From Spirogloea muscicola (lineage: Eukaryota; Streptophyta; Zygnematophyceae; Spirogloeales; Spirogloeaceae), in assembly GCA_009602725.1 (NCBI GenBank), contig WELB01000116.1, positions 360,844 through 424,843 of the forward strand: DNA of 64,000 nucleotides, read 5' to 3'. Under the pieces are notes generated by a model. It had not been told where the DNA came from. It saw only the letters and a list, made by a program, of their open reading frames with translations, and did not search any database. Both the position numbers and the translations under genes were made by a program. Of this stretch, positions 43,896 through 56,759 are shown one piece after another (the stretch's first letter is position 1; each line of letters begins with the position of its first letter).

Positions 43896-46495
43896 CGGCT
43901 AGGCGGACAGGGCGCTCTTAGTACCCCCAGGTCAGCAGTAGGAAGTCAGATGAGCTGAGGGGAGGAAGAGCAACCCCGCTGCGCGCAAGCCAGAGGCTGC
44001 TGCAAGGGCGCGACCGGCGCGGCGGTGCAAAGCAAGCGCTTGGGAGCGTTGAAGGGACATAGACAAGCGCATGCGGTAGCAGGACACAAGACCCAAAGGC
44101 ACTGAGCCTCCAGGAAGTGCTGCACCCTATTCCCGGTGCCGCTGGTCAGGACCACCGACCCCCGTAACACCTGTGGATGTCCATGGCCAGGGGGTAAAAG
44201 GTATCGCCCGCCGGGTGGTCCTTGTACTTGTGCAACTTCTTCTGTTCGGCCACCTTGACAGCATAGCCGGTCTCAGAAGATACGGGGCCCTTCTTCCGGA
44301 AGATGTCAGTTAGGACGACGTCCATGAGGAGCCGCTTGCCACCTCCCAGGGGGATGCCAACCAGATCGACACGCCTCGTGCGAGGGACCCCGTTGCGGAG
44401 TAGGACGGGCATCACCCCGGTGCTCTCCAATGCCACTTGATATCCCGCCTCCTTTGACGATGCCATACATCGCGTCCCGTAGGAGGTTGTGGGAGCCCGT
44501 GCGCTCGCTGCATTTCGCACACCTGAGCATGTGTCACCCATGAGCAATGCATCACGCTCAATAAGCCCACCTTCACATCGGGTCACCCCTGCCAAGCACA
44601 GGGATGGTAAGCCAAGACGGCGGCGCATAGCATCGCAAAACAAAGCATTTTCCAACCGCGAGCCCGCATGCAAAGGCAAAGCGTGGAGCCACTCAGATGC
44701 TCCCAGAGGCGAAACAAATAGGAGCCGAGCCTGGCCTCGAGCATCCCCTTGGAGGAGACTCTGGAGATGCTCCAATGGTTGCTCGTCTGCAGCATTGGAA
44801 AGCTGCGATTGAGCCTTAACATCAGAAATGTCAGCCCAGGCAGCAAAACCAACAGGCTCATTCACCAGAGGCGGGTATGCGGCAAAGAGGTCCTGTTGGC
44901 ATGCTTTGAGAGTCGCTTGGAAAGGCAGACTCCCCCGAACCACGTTACTGATGTGAGGCGCCAATACACATTGTTGCTCAAGGAGAATCGTCCAGATATG
45001 GACGAAGCCACCTGAGCCCAGCACCCAAGGTACGCTGGTCTGCACAAGCGGACCAAGGGGCGACAACCAAGTCCACCGTGACATATGGGCAGCGTACACT
45101 GCACCAGAGCTGCTGGAGACTGCTCTAGGAGTGGGTGAGCAATCAAATCAGCAAGGCATTGCTGAAGCTTGACATCAATGGATGCATAGATAGCATCCAA
45201 GCTGACCAAAGGTGGGAGCGTTCACAGGTAACACGGCCGCTGTGCTACACTCCTGGTCAAAATGGCCACTGCCAACTGAAACTCTCCGAGCCTGGGGGGC
45301 TCTGGCAGGACCTGCATGTATCCTTGGAGACGAGCAAGGACAGCACCCTTCGAGTAAGACGGGTCCCCTAGTGGCACTCCCAAGATCCTCAAGCCGCCCT
45401 CTGGAGTCTGACAAGATGTAGGCAACGAGTAAAAGAGGGAAAGAGGATGCCAATGGGGGACCAGGCAGAGCACTTAGCAGGATCGAACCCCAAGCCCGAT
45501 GAGCTGGAGCTGGTGCTGAAGCGTGCCGAAAGCTCGCAGCACCTCTCTGGGGGGCCGAGGAGCGTGGTATCATCCGCGTAACTCGGGAGGAGAACGCCAG
45601 GGTGAGCGCTCGCCGTGTTGCGCAAAGCACGGTGATGCGCCAGAGCGAAGAGAAAACCACCCATGGGATCACCTTGCCGTGTCCCCGTCTTTGACTGCAA
45701 AACGGCCAAAGAACTCCCTGCCCCCCACAACAATGCAGATGGCGAGCCATACATGCAGCGGAAGTGAGGGAGGAGGGTGGTAAAGTACTGCCTTAGCTCC
45801 TCGGCAATAACCTGGCGATCCAAGGAGTTGAAGGCATTCTGTACGTCCACGCTCAAGGCTAGCCAATGGGGGTTGACATCCAGTGCCGCTCGTACCCCGT
45901 GCACCAGGGTCTCAGCGCCAGCACGCATGCCAGCCCCAAATTGGTGGAGATGGAAGTGCGCCTGGGCATCATCCTGGATCTGCATGATTAGGATCTGCAC
46001 GAGGCGCGACAGAACCTCCCGCATCGAGATAGGACGCACGCTTCCGCTGTCCTTCTGCAAACAATGAGATTGCTTGTGCAGAGGACTGCTCCTACACGAT
46101 GGGTGAGGTGTCCACGTGCAACATGCTGTGCAACCCTATGCAGCAGATCAAAATCCTTCGAGTCCTCATCCCCATACAGCTCCCGCAAGTGCTCAAAGAG
46201 CATGCCAGATGGATCCCCGGCGACTGCCTTGCGGCTACTCACTATCGCCCGCCGGAAGACAGCCGGGTCCAGGTCCACCGGTTGAGCAGGCGTGAAGCTC
46301 TCCATCCATGTATCAAAATCACGCGGGGCCGGAGGATGGAGCTGCTCTACTGCGGCCAGGGTTGCCGCATCATGCGGTGCTGGTGTGGAGGGCTCCAAGG
46401 CTTGGGCAGCCCTGGCAAGGTCGCCAGCTCGCCCGGATCGGATGGCACGTCGCTTGCCCGCCTCCTTGATGAGAAGAAAGGGCTCGCCTATTGAG
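43735..46495 (-). mobile_element. LINE-1 copy, minus strand, longest 5' extent but broken
   Basis: On the minus strand it starts near IKEAGKRRAIRSGRAGDLAR, some 15 codons farther upstream than the plus copy. It carries the RT blocks (HQFGAGMRAGAETLV, LSVDVQNAFNSLD, TRQGDPMGGFLFALAHH, SYADDTTLLG), the linker and the endonuclease block (RRVDLVGIPLGGGKRLLMDV). Several frame changes split it into at least four open stretches, so it is not functional. Its 3' tail (43735-43920) is repeated in tandem. Confidence 0.82.
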
Positions 46496-47919
<1,424 letters not shown>

Positions 47920-47975
47920 CCCCCCGCCCCCCCGTCCCCCCGGACAGGGCGCTGCGGGGCCGCGCGGGGGCCGCC

Positions 47976-50162
47976 ATGGCGCCGTCCGTGGCGTCGCTGT
48001 TTGTGTACCCCGTCAAGTCGTGCCGCGGGCTGTCACTGCCGCGCGCGCACCTGGCCACCTCCGGCTTCGCCTGGGACCGCCAGTGGATGGTGGTCAACGA
48101 GCGCGGGCGCATGCGCACCCAGCGCACCGACCCGGCCCTCGCCCTCGTGCGCCCCGCCCTCCCGCAGCTCGCGCTCGACGACGCCTGGGCGCCCCTCGAC
48201 GCCACCGCCGCCCTCTGTGAGACCCCACGCCCTGGCCCGCATTTCTCGCCACCATCCCGCTTCCTGTGGCTACGCTCCCCCACCGGCCACTCGGCTGCCT
48301 CTGAAGTCGAGCAGCCGCCGGCGGGGCTGGTGGCAGCACTCACGGCGCCGGGCATGGAGCCGCTGCACGTCCTGCTGGCCCCGCCCTACGAGAGGCCGCG
48401 AGTGCCAGCCTCGGTGTGGGAGTGGTCCGGACATGCCCTTGACGAGGGCGACGACGCTGCTGCCTGGTTCACCACGTACCTGGGCAAGCCCAGCCGCCTC
48501 GTGCGCTTCGCGCCAGGTGAATCATCTCACAAGCGCACTGTGATGCGCTACATGCCTCGGCGGCTGGACATGCAGCCATCAGCGAGCTCCTGAGCTGTCT
48601 CCAGGCTCGCGCATGCTGGAATGCAGGTGAGCTGCGGCCGACAGACCCCGACTACGCAGAAGGATCCGAAACCTGCTTCTCGGATGGCTTCCCGTTCCTC
48701 GTCATCTCCCAGGTCGAGGCTTACCCGCCACCAGCTGTCACACATGGCTTATTTGTCAGGCAATGCCTCGGGCGAAAGATGAGGCTGGCGGTACTTACCT
48801 GGGCAAGGTCGCAGGCGGCCTTTGCAAATGCGACTGTACTTCTGCTAGTAACCAGCCCTCTTGACTCATTGACTCGCGTAATGGCTGACTGCAGGCATCT
48901 CTGGACGCTCTGAACCAGCACATGGAAGTGGCGTTGCCTATCAATCGCTTTAGACCCAAGTACTGCCTCCCAAACCTACTTGGTAGTGCGAGTTCCCTAC
49001 TGGTCCAGACAAGTGTTGACATGTGGACCATAGTCAAGCGGAGCTTTCACCAGGATAGTGCGTGCAGAACGGAACTCAGGCGCAACCTCCCACCTTACCT
49101 TACCCCAAGATCTGACCTTGTCCATTGCACTCTGCCTCCTTCACACCCCTGCTCTGCCAATGGCATTCTGTGCTTGCCATCATGAGGCTCATGTGTGAGA
49201 CGCCTACAGCATCTTCATTGACGGTTGCGAAGCGTTTGAGGAAGATACTTGGAGGGCTTTCACCATTGGTGGAGTTGCTGGACGAATCTTTCGAGGAGTG
49301 AAGCCCTGTGGGCGCTGCAAGGTGCGTGATTATCTCAAGATGCATGTTGGAGGGTTGGTGTGGTTGGCACCCGCAGCGCAGCATGTACGCGCAATGCCAG
49401 GTGCTGGAAGAAACCGGCCTGCTTCTGCCTGGTGCGCAAGCGGTGCTAGTATAGTGCGCTGATAAGAACGGAACGTGTAGCAATGTATGTTAGCTGGAGG
49501 GCCTCAGACTTCATCGGGCCTTCGATCTCTCTCTGACAGGTCACAACAACCAACCAGGCAACTGGTGAGGTTGGAGAGGAACCACTCAAGGTAAAATTAT
49601 GTCAGGCCCGCATTGCCTCCTTAATATTCAATGCTGCCACAGTCAGCTACTTAGAGCATTGGAGTGCTCAGCACGCAAGCATTGGTACTCTTACCACTGG
49701 CCTCATCCCAACAGTACCATGATATGTGTGCAGCCCTTGCAAGCACCGCATCGAACAGCATTCATGTAGTAGAGCATTTGTCACATCCATGAAGTTTTTG
49801 CAACCGTGTAATCTACAGACGCTCGCTGTTTTCCGGAAAGGGAGCCATTTGCAGTTGCCCAAGAATATGTGGCATGAGGTCTGCAATTCGCCCTCGACCT
49901 CTCAATGTGAACACTGAAGAGCACCCTTGCCTTGTCATGTGCACCTGCTGTGCATGATAAGACAAGCTCAGAATGGCATCAGCCTAGCTTTCTGTTGCCC
50001 CTGCTCCCCAGTCGAGCTGAAGTTTCTCTTGTCCTATTCCTACAGAAATTGTTCGGGATGAATGCCATTTGCAACTTCTCAGGGGGGCCGGCAGTGGCAG
50101 TAGGAGAGGCAATATGCATCCTCGACAAAGCTTCTTCAGTGGCAGAGCTTGTGCCTGGCTGA
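47976..50162 (+). CDS. mARC: MOSC-domain protein, mitochondrial amidoxime-reducing component type
   Basis: mARC enzymes hold a molybdenum cofactor and reduce N-hydroxylated compounds with cytochrome b5 partners. Exon 1 from 47976 gives MAPSVASLFVYPVKSCRGLS and FAWDRQWMVVNERGR (MOSC N-terminal barrel). Later exons: FLWLRSPTGH (48258), LGKPSRLVRFAPG (48480), RPTDPDYAEGSETCFSDGFP (48637), ASLDALNQ...LPINRFRPKY (48896-48964), EEDTWRAFTIGGVAGRIFRG (about 49240), KPCGRCK then VTTTNQATGEVGEEPLK (49300-49590), and the last exon FGMNAICNFSGGPAVAVGEA ending with TGA at 50160-50162. The Cys in CGRC corresponds to the family's Mo-binding region. It resembles the plant form, which also starts directly at the barrel domain. 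About seven exons; the ATG context gccgccATGG is strong. Confidence 0.88.
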
Positions 50163-50871
50163 CCTTCGCTGTTAGCCACCTGCGTGGCCTTGTCCCAGGG
50201 TTCAATCCCAGGGTAAGATGTATATAGTAATGTCTCGCGCTCTGCTTTCCTGTATTATTTTTGTTACTTAATATGATACATCTCTTTCAATCATCAATGT
50301 TCGTCACAGCAAGTGGTTCCAGGGTCATACTACTTGAGGAGGACACTGTCTCTCGCTAGGGACATCGCACAATGCATTTGACTAGGCCAGGTTTTTAAAT
50401 ATTGCATAAGTATTTTTAAACCTGGCCCAGGCATTTCGCAATCAAGGATCCAGTAATGCAAGAACCTGGTCGCTAGTTGTGGCCGATAGCAAATTCTTGA
50501 CCTCAAGGTTGACTCAAGGTCCTGCTCGCTTGGCCTTCTTGGACTTTGAGTAATTGTCATCTGAGCTTGTCTTGTTGAACTTTTGGAAGTGCACCTACGA
50601 GACATAGTCACTAGAACTGTGTCCTTCAGGTGGCGTCATATATCGACAAACCGAGTACGTGAACAAAAGCTAGGCTGTTGCATGTTGCAATGTGCACTTG
50701 CTTGTACCTGAATGGGGCACTTGCACTTTGCACAGTGCCTAGTGATCATGTTGCAGTGCACTGACATTGACTAAGACCATGAAGAAGAATGACCCCAAAG
50801 CGACGCTAGACTCACTCGACACTCAGCAGGATGGGATGATGAGATTGCAGCGCATGCATGGGACATTTGAT
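50163..50871. other. Convergent spacer between mARC and polymerase eta
   Basis: No gene, RNA or repeat was recognised. A short inverted repeat, cctggcccag-like, lies near 50387-50430 (ccaggtttttaaat...tttttaaacctggc) and could form a stem of about 11 pairs, possibly part of a 3' end signal. Confidence 0.4.
50387..50427. terminator. Inverted repeat between convergent genes
   Basis: The arms gccaggtttttaaat and atttttaaacctggc flank about a dozen bases. A hairpin is possible. A role at the convergent 3' ends is a guess from position only. Confidence 0.35.
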
Positions 50872-53800
50872 TTAATGGTTAAAGTAAGACGAAATAGAGC
50901 ATGATGGAATCGTGCGAGGCTTCTTCCTACTCAAAGCAACTCGCAACTCCAGCTGAATCTCCAGTGGCAGCTCTCTTAGGACTCCAATGTCCACATCTTC
51001 GAGTTTGTAGACCTGTGTTTGTGTGCTACTGCCTGCACTATGAGTTGTATCCCTGCTAGTCGATGGACGCCCCTCAGCAGTCATGGAAAGGCCATTGCCA
51101 TCCCCACTTGCTTCCAGGACTTCCTGCAGCATTTGTGCTGGGGCTTCCATAGCCTCGACCTTGCAATCTCTAGAATGTTCTCCTGAAGCTCGCTCTACTG
51201 ACATTGTGTCCAAGTCCACCGGTAGACACTCTTGCTCGTCGCTCATTGAAATGGGTACATTTGGAGGCCCCAAGTCCTCCACCTTAGGAGATTGTGAACG
51301 AGATCTGTTTGCTTGACGTTCCTTCGTCACTGTACAAGATAGTCCTCGCTTCAGGTGAGAAGCGTGACCACCTTCTCCTATTGCGGCTGTTTTCTGCCCA
51401 AAGGGTCCAAGAGAATCAGGTGCCAGTTTGGCCGAGCCTGGCACACCTTGGTCCTGAGAGGGGTGCAGAGAGATTGGGATACGCTCTGCTGGTTCACAAC
51501 TCTCTGGAAGGGCAGGTTCTCTCGTCAATGGATCTGATGGCCCCAGATAGTTTGTAATTGGAGCAACACCCTGGGCCAGGCAAGGAACTCTGGCTTAGGC
51601 TGACTGCGTATGAAGGGGAGCAAAGCTGGACAAGTGAAAGATTTCCCTCAAGTGGTCTAATAAAAGTTGGCTCACAGTCTACCGAGGTCCTGTACAGACA
51701 GACTGCTGGTTCTGTACAGCATACCATGTCAATATCACCTCTCTAATCTGGTGGTCTGAAATTGTCAGGAGCACCTGTGGAGTGGCAGCAATTTGAGATG
51801 CGGAGAGGCCCAGGTAGACAATCATCCACTTCGTGCCTGGCATAGCCATCTCCAGGAGGAGGCGCTTGACAATGCTCAGAGCATCTTCTGCCATAGCCAC
51901 TCTCCCACCCCTCAGGGCCACACACCTAGACATGGTCTTCTTTTCACCTCCTCGGATCTTGTTTTGCAAACAAAAGGACCAACAACCATGTGGGTGTCCT
52001 GTATGTGCTTGCCACACACTCAAGGTCTCACAAGGGCATTGCAGCATCAACAACTAGGACATCAGGCAGCACATAAAAGCAGCAACCAAGCGCTGCTTTC
52101 TTTGTGGTGTAGCACAATTACCAGTTGGAACGTGACCTGTACAGTGAGAAGCCTAGATGTCCTTCTGCTGGTTGCTAAGTCGAGCTCCAAGCGCGTCTGC
52201 AGCTCCCCAGCCAGCTCATGAAGCCAGTGGCCGACGGTGGACACATCCACCAAAGCTGTCGGGCCAACAAATGTTTTTCCTGAGGAGTGCTGCTTCGGAA
52301 GCACTCTGTCCTTAACCTCAGTGCCATCCTGTCCCTCCGCAACCATTCGTAACCACAGCCTGGACACAAGGTCCAAGTTAATTAGTCCTACCTGCAGGAG
52401 CTTCTCAGGTACACACAGCATGACAGCAGAGAAGGTACCAAGGCAGACCCAGTGTTGGTTCCAAAACGGTCTTGCAAGTGCTGAAGAGAGAAATGCAGCA
52501 GGTCCCCAACTGTTTGAATGCCCAGCTCCTGTTGCAGCTTCAGTCCAAGCTTGCCGCCTAGCTGCTTCCTGAAAGACATCAGGCAGCAAGCTGTGAAGTC
52601 ATGGACCTGAAGCATTGGGACCCAAACTATGTTCCCTGGAACGATCATAAGCACCAGTTATCTTTCATTGTACACCAATCACAATAAGTAGACGCTACGA
52701 GGACTCGTCACTGATGCTGAAGTGGAACATGTCGTCAGCACGTTGCATTCAGCAGGGACAAGGGCTTCACGAGCCGCCCTCGATAGGTCTCCGGCATCAA
52801 ATGTAGAACATATCAAGGCAAGGGCAAGGGAGGCCAGGCGGCTATAGTAGAGCAGTAAATGGTTGGAGAGCTCAGAAAAGACAGCCAAAGAGCACATGGA
52901 TGAGCTACTTGATAGCTGAAGACGAGGAAGAGCAAGGGCCCACATCTTGCGAATGGGCAGCTTGTGAAGAAGGTCTTGGACAGCTGAGGCTGGGACCACG
53001 GTCTGCTCGGCGGGCTTGTGCATCCCGCTGGCCAATTTGGCCAGCATCTGTACCAATTGCCACACTGTGGTGCAGATTAGATGAGACGTCTAGACGTATT
53101 TGTAGTGCCGTGACAATAGATAATCAGGTGCAAGGACAAGCGCAGAGGCCGGGATTGTTGCTTCCACCTTGTTGTGAGCAATGCCTGCAGAGCATGTGAA
53201 CTGTGTTTTGGCCAGCACAGTAGCACGAAGCTCGGCCACCAGAACGGCACCGCTTGCAAGAAGTCGATCGCCCGGTTCAGCAGCTTCATTGCACAGCCAA
53301 GCTTCCATACGCCTCCTCACTTCGTGAACACCAGCCTCTCCATCATCTACAGGCTGCTGCAGCCAAGGAGAACTCTACTTCAGCAAGGTCATGCCTGCAC
53401 AGCCATGGCTCCATCTTGGACTGAATAGGCATGACATGAGGAAGGGCCCACCATTGCTTGAAGACCTGCCTGCTCGTGTCCAAGGACATGGCTGCGGGCT
53501 GCATAGGTGGGCAGGAGGTGGGGCTTGGCTGGAGGCGACTGCTGCAGGCGAGCTGCGGCCGCCTCCGTGAGGTCCACAAACACCTCATCGATGGAAGCTC
53601 GTTCACAAGGGCCGCCTTGCTGCAGCACAGCCACCACCTACGGGTACAGGCCACATCTTTGGTGGGGTCTGGTGCAGACGCTCCCTGCTGCCGAGCTGAA
53701 TGCCTTCCTGGTCGCTGAGGGGCGGGCGATACAGCCAGACGCCTCACAGAAGCACCAGCACAGACAGCAGCAGGAGCAGCAGTGCCTGCGGCAGCACGGG

Positions 53801-54335
53801 AAGGCGAGGGAAGCAGGGGTGCAGACCTCAGAGCCCGCGTCGCGGTAACGGGAGAGGTCGGCCTTGCCGAATGCCACTGGCACCTGCACGAGCTGCAGGT
53901 CGGGGCAGAGCTGGCGCGCCTCATCGCCGCGCATCTGCCTGCAGGCAGCCCTCGCGACGAGCGCTCAGCGGCGGGCGAGGCGAGCAGGCAGCCGCTGCCG
54001 TGAGGTGAGGGGGGGTGGGCTGCGCACCGCTTGACGCCGGCGGCGCGGGCCTCGTAGCCGACGGCGATGAGGGCGCCACCCTTCCAGGGGTTGTACTGCA
54101 CCACGGCGGTGGGGCGGCCGCGCAGGGCCGGCTGCCGCCGCTGCTCCACTGCCCGGGCGCGCAGCGCCGGGCGGGTTCACTGGTGAGGCTCGTGGGCGCA
54201 GGGAGGCCAGGGCCGGGGTGGGGCGGGGGGGGGGAGGCACGGCGCGGACCCACCCTGGACGTAGAAGCAGTCGAGGTCGAGGTGCGCGACGACGCGCGAC
54301 GCGGGCGGGCCCGTGGGGGCGCGCGGCACCGGCAT
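50872..54335 (-). CDS. POLH: DNA polymerase eta (Y-family translesion polymerase)
   Basis: Pol eta copies past UV lesions in the nucleus. Start ATG at 54335. Motifs in order on the minus strand: VVAHLDLDCFYVQ (first catalytic Asp pair), AVVQYNPWKGGALIAVGYEA (about 54100), MRGDEARQLCPDLQLVQVPV (about 53930), CERASIDEVFVDLTEA (SIDE catalytic motif, about 53610), FTCSAGIAHNK (about 53200), LAKLASGMHKPAEQTVVPAS (about 53030), helix-hairpin-helix GGKLGLKLQQELGIQTVGDL (about 52540) and the little-finger LTVQVTF (about 52130). The C-terminal exon (from about 51528) is Ser-rich and ends with a ubiquitin-binding motif, VDIGVLRELPLEIQLEL (about 50950), and SISSYFNH, a PCNA-box-like tail, before TAA at 50874-50872. 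Plant pol eta likewise uses this motif type rather than a zinc finger. Around a dozen exons. Confidence 0.88.
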
Positions 54336-54424
54336 GGCGGGCGGGCAGCCCGGGGCCAGCCGCGCGGCTCGCCAGTCGCTGGGCAAGCCCGGGTCACGGC
54401 GTGGCCCTCCCTCCCGCCCCAGCT
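54336..54424. promoter_or_regulatory. Short region between pol eta start and LINE-1 insertion
   Basis: Only about 90 GC-rich bases lie between the pol eta ATG and the first LINE-1-derived sequence in the opposite sense. The pol eta promoter must be here or inside the element. Confidence 0.4.
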
Positions 54425-56270
54425 CCTGGAGGCTCGGTGCCTTCGGGCCTTGGGTCCTGCCACCGCATGCCCTCCTTTGTTACGCGGATGATACCACGCT
54501 CCTCGGCCCCCCAATGGAGGTGCTGCAAGCTTTCGGCACGCTTCAGCACCAGCTCCAGCTTATTGGGCTTGGGGTCAATCCGGCTAAGTGCTCCGCCTGG
54601 TCCCCTATTGGCATCCCTCTTTCCCTCTTCTCCTCGTTGCCTACATCTTGTCAGACTCCAGAGGGCGGCTTGAGGATTTTGGGAGTGCCACTAGGGGACC
54701 CGTCTTTCTCGGAGGGTGCTGTCCTTGCGCGTCTCCAAGGATACATGCAGGTCCTGCCAGAGCTCCCACGCCTTGGGGACTCTCAGTTGGCAGTGGCCAT
54801 TTTGACCAGGAGTGTGGCACAGCGGCCGTGTTACCTCCTGCGTACGGTCCCACCGTCGGTCAGCTTGGATGCTATCTATGCATCCATTGATGTCAAGCTT
54901 CAGCAATGCCTTGCTGATCTGATTGCTCACCCACTCCTAGAGCAGTCTCCAGCAGCACTGGTGCAATGTACGCTGCCCATACGTCACGGTGGGCTTGGTT
55001 GTCGCCCCTTGGTCCGCTTATGCAGACCAGCGTACCTTGGCTGCTGGGCTCAGGTGGCCTCGTCCATATCTGGACGATTCCTCCTTGAGCAACAACGTGT
55101 GTTGGCGCCTCACATCAGTAACGTGGTTCAGGGGAGTCTGCCTTTCCAAGTGACTCTCAAAGCATGCCAACAGGACCTCTTTGCCGCATACCCGCCTCTG
55201 GTGAATGAGCCTGTTAGCTTTGCTGCCTGGGCTGACGTTTCTGATGTTAAGGCTCAATCGCGGTTTTCCCGTGCTGCAGACGAGCAACCACTGGAGCATC
55301 TCCGGAGTCTCCTCCAAGGGGATGCTCGAGGCCAGGCTCGGCTCCTATCTGTATCGTCTCTGGGAGCGTCTGAGTGGCTCCGCGCTTTGCCTTTGCATGC
55401 GGGCTTGCGGATGGAAAATGCTTTGTTTTGCGATGCTATGCGCCGCCGTCTTGGCTTACCATCCCTGTGCTTGGCAGGGGTGACCCAATGTGAATGTGGG
55501 CTTATTGAGCATGATGCAGTGCTCATGGGTGACCACATGCTCAGGTGTGCCAAAGGCAGTGAGCGCACGGGCTCCCACAACCTCCTACGTGACGCCATGT
55601 ATGGCATCGTCAAGGAGGCGGGATATCAAGTGGCGTTGGAGAGCACCGGGGTGATGCCCGTCCAGCTCCGCAACGGGGTCCCTCGGACGCGGCGTGTCGA
55701 TCTGGTCGGCGTCCCCCTGGGAGGTGGCAAGCGGCTTCTCATGGACGTCGTCCTAACCGACAGCTTCCGGACGAAGGGCCCCGTAACTTCTGAGACCGGC
55801 TATGCCGTGAAGGTGGCCGAACAGAAGAAGTTGCACAAGTACAAGGACCACCCGGCGGGTGATACCTTTTACCCCCTGGCCATGGACATCCATGGGTGTT
55901 ACGGGGGTCGGTGGTCCTCGTTACTTTCGCTGCTGGCATCTCAAGCTGACCAGCGGCGCCGGGAACAGGGTGCAGCCCTTCCCGGTGGCTCGGTGCCTTT
56001 GGGTCTTGTGTCCTGCTACCGTATGCGTTTGTCTATGTCGCTACAGCGTTCCCAAGCGCTTGCTTTGCATCGCCGCGCTGGTCGTGCCCTTGCAGCAGCC
56101 TCTGGCTTGCGCAGCGGGGTTGCTCTTCCTCCCCTCAGCTCATCTGACTTCCTACTGCTGACACGGGGTTACTAAGAGCGCCCTGGCTGTCTAGCCTGTG
56201 GCTCCGTCATGAACACCTGTATGCATCTGGCTGGCTTTCACAGCCGCTCTTTTAATATCAGCAGCCGCTT
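54425..56270 (+). mobile_element. LINE-1 copy with chimeric 5' end and intact frame
   Basis: The first 45 bases or so encode a snatch of the LINE-1 C-terminus (GSVPSGLGSCHRM-like, family GSVPLGLVSCYRM). At about 54470 the sequence jumps to LLCYADDTTLLGPP, RT motif C. From there to LLTRGY (stop 56173-56175) the frame is open and differs from the 39976-42561 copy at only a few residues per hundred: SLPTSCQTPEGGLRILGVPL, CECGLIEHDAVLMGDHMLRC, RRVDLVGVPLGGGKRLLMDV. The tail to 56270 matches the LINE-1 3' tail. The RT N-terminal half is missing, so it is 5'-truncated, not autonomous. The open frame continues leftward into flanking DNA by chance. Confidence 0.85.
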
Positions 56271-56759
56271 GAGCGGTCCCCAGCGCTCGATCTGCACCGC
56301 CGGGCTGGTCGCGCCCTTGCAGCAGCCTCTGGCTCTTTGGATGCCCATTCTTTGCCGCGAGCTACTCCGACTTGCTGTTGCTCACTCGCGGGTACTGAGC
56401 TTCCCCCTGCATCGTCTCGTGGTTTGTAGTGTAGTCCCTTTCCGGCACCTCTTTCTTTCGCTTCAGACATTGTCCATTCTTTTGGGGCTGGCTCTGCCAG
56501 CCCCTCTTCTCTGTGGGCGAGCACTTTCTTCCACTCTTTCCGCCCGACGTTTGCTCGTAGGATTTGATTGTGCTCACCCGTGGGTACTAATGTCACCTTA
56601 GGCACCTCACTTTAGGTCTCCGTATCATGTGGCCTTGTTTAGTTTGCACTAGGCTCTGCCTGAACACTGTATTGGCTTGAATTGGCCTCCCTTTCATTTC
56701 ATGCGCTCCGCGCGCTTTCTCTCTTTCCAGGCTGGCTTGCCAGCTGCTCTTCTGGAGTG
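56271..56759 (+). repeat. Chimeric LINE tails
   Basis: A mixed C-terminal piece (LHRRAGRALAAASGS, 56295-56340) runs into a LINE-2-like end ctcactcgcgggtactgagc (56383-56402), the gtagtcc tail, hairpin GGGCTGGCTCTGCCAGCCC (56487-56505), then cacccgtgggtactaatgtcacc and the ggcctccctttcatttcatgcgc tail (56576-56725). Confidence 0.7.

Noticed and set aside
54313-54470. N-terminal 50 codons of the open frame that leads into the pol eta-side LINE-1 copy
   Set aside because: They read through the pol eta 5' region and a LINE scrap; LINE RT sequence proper starts at about 54470.
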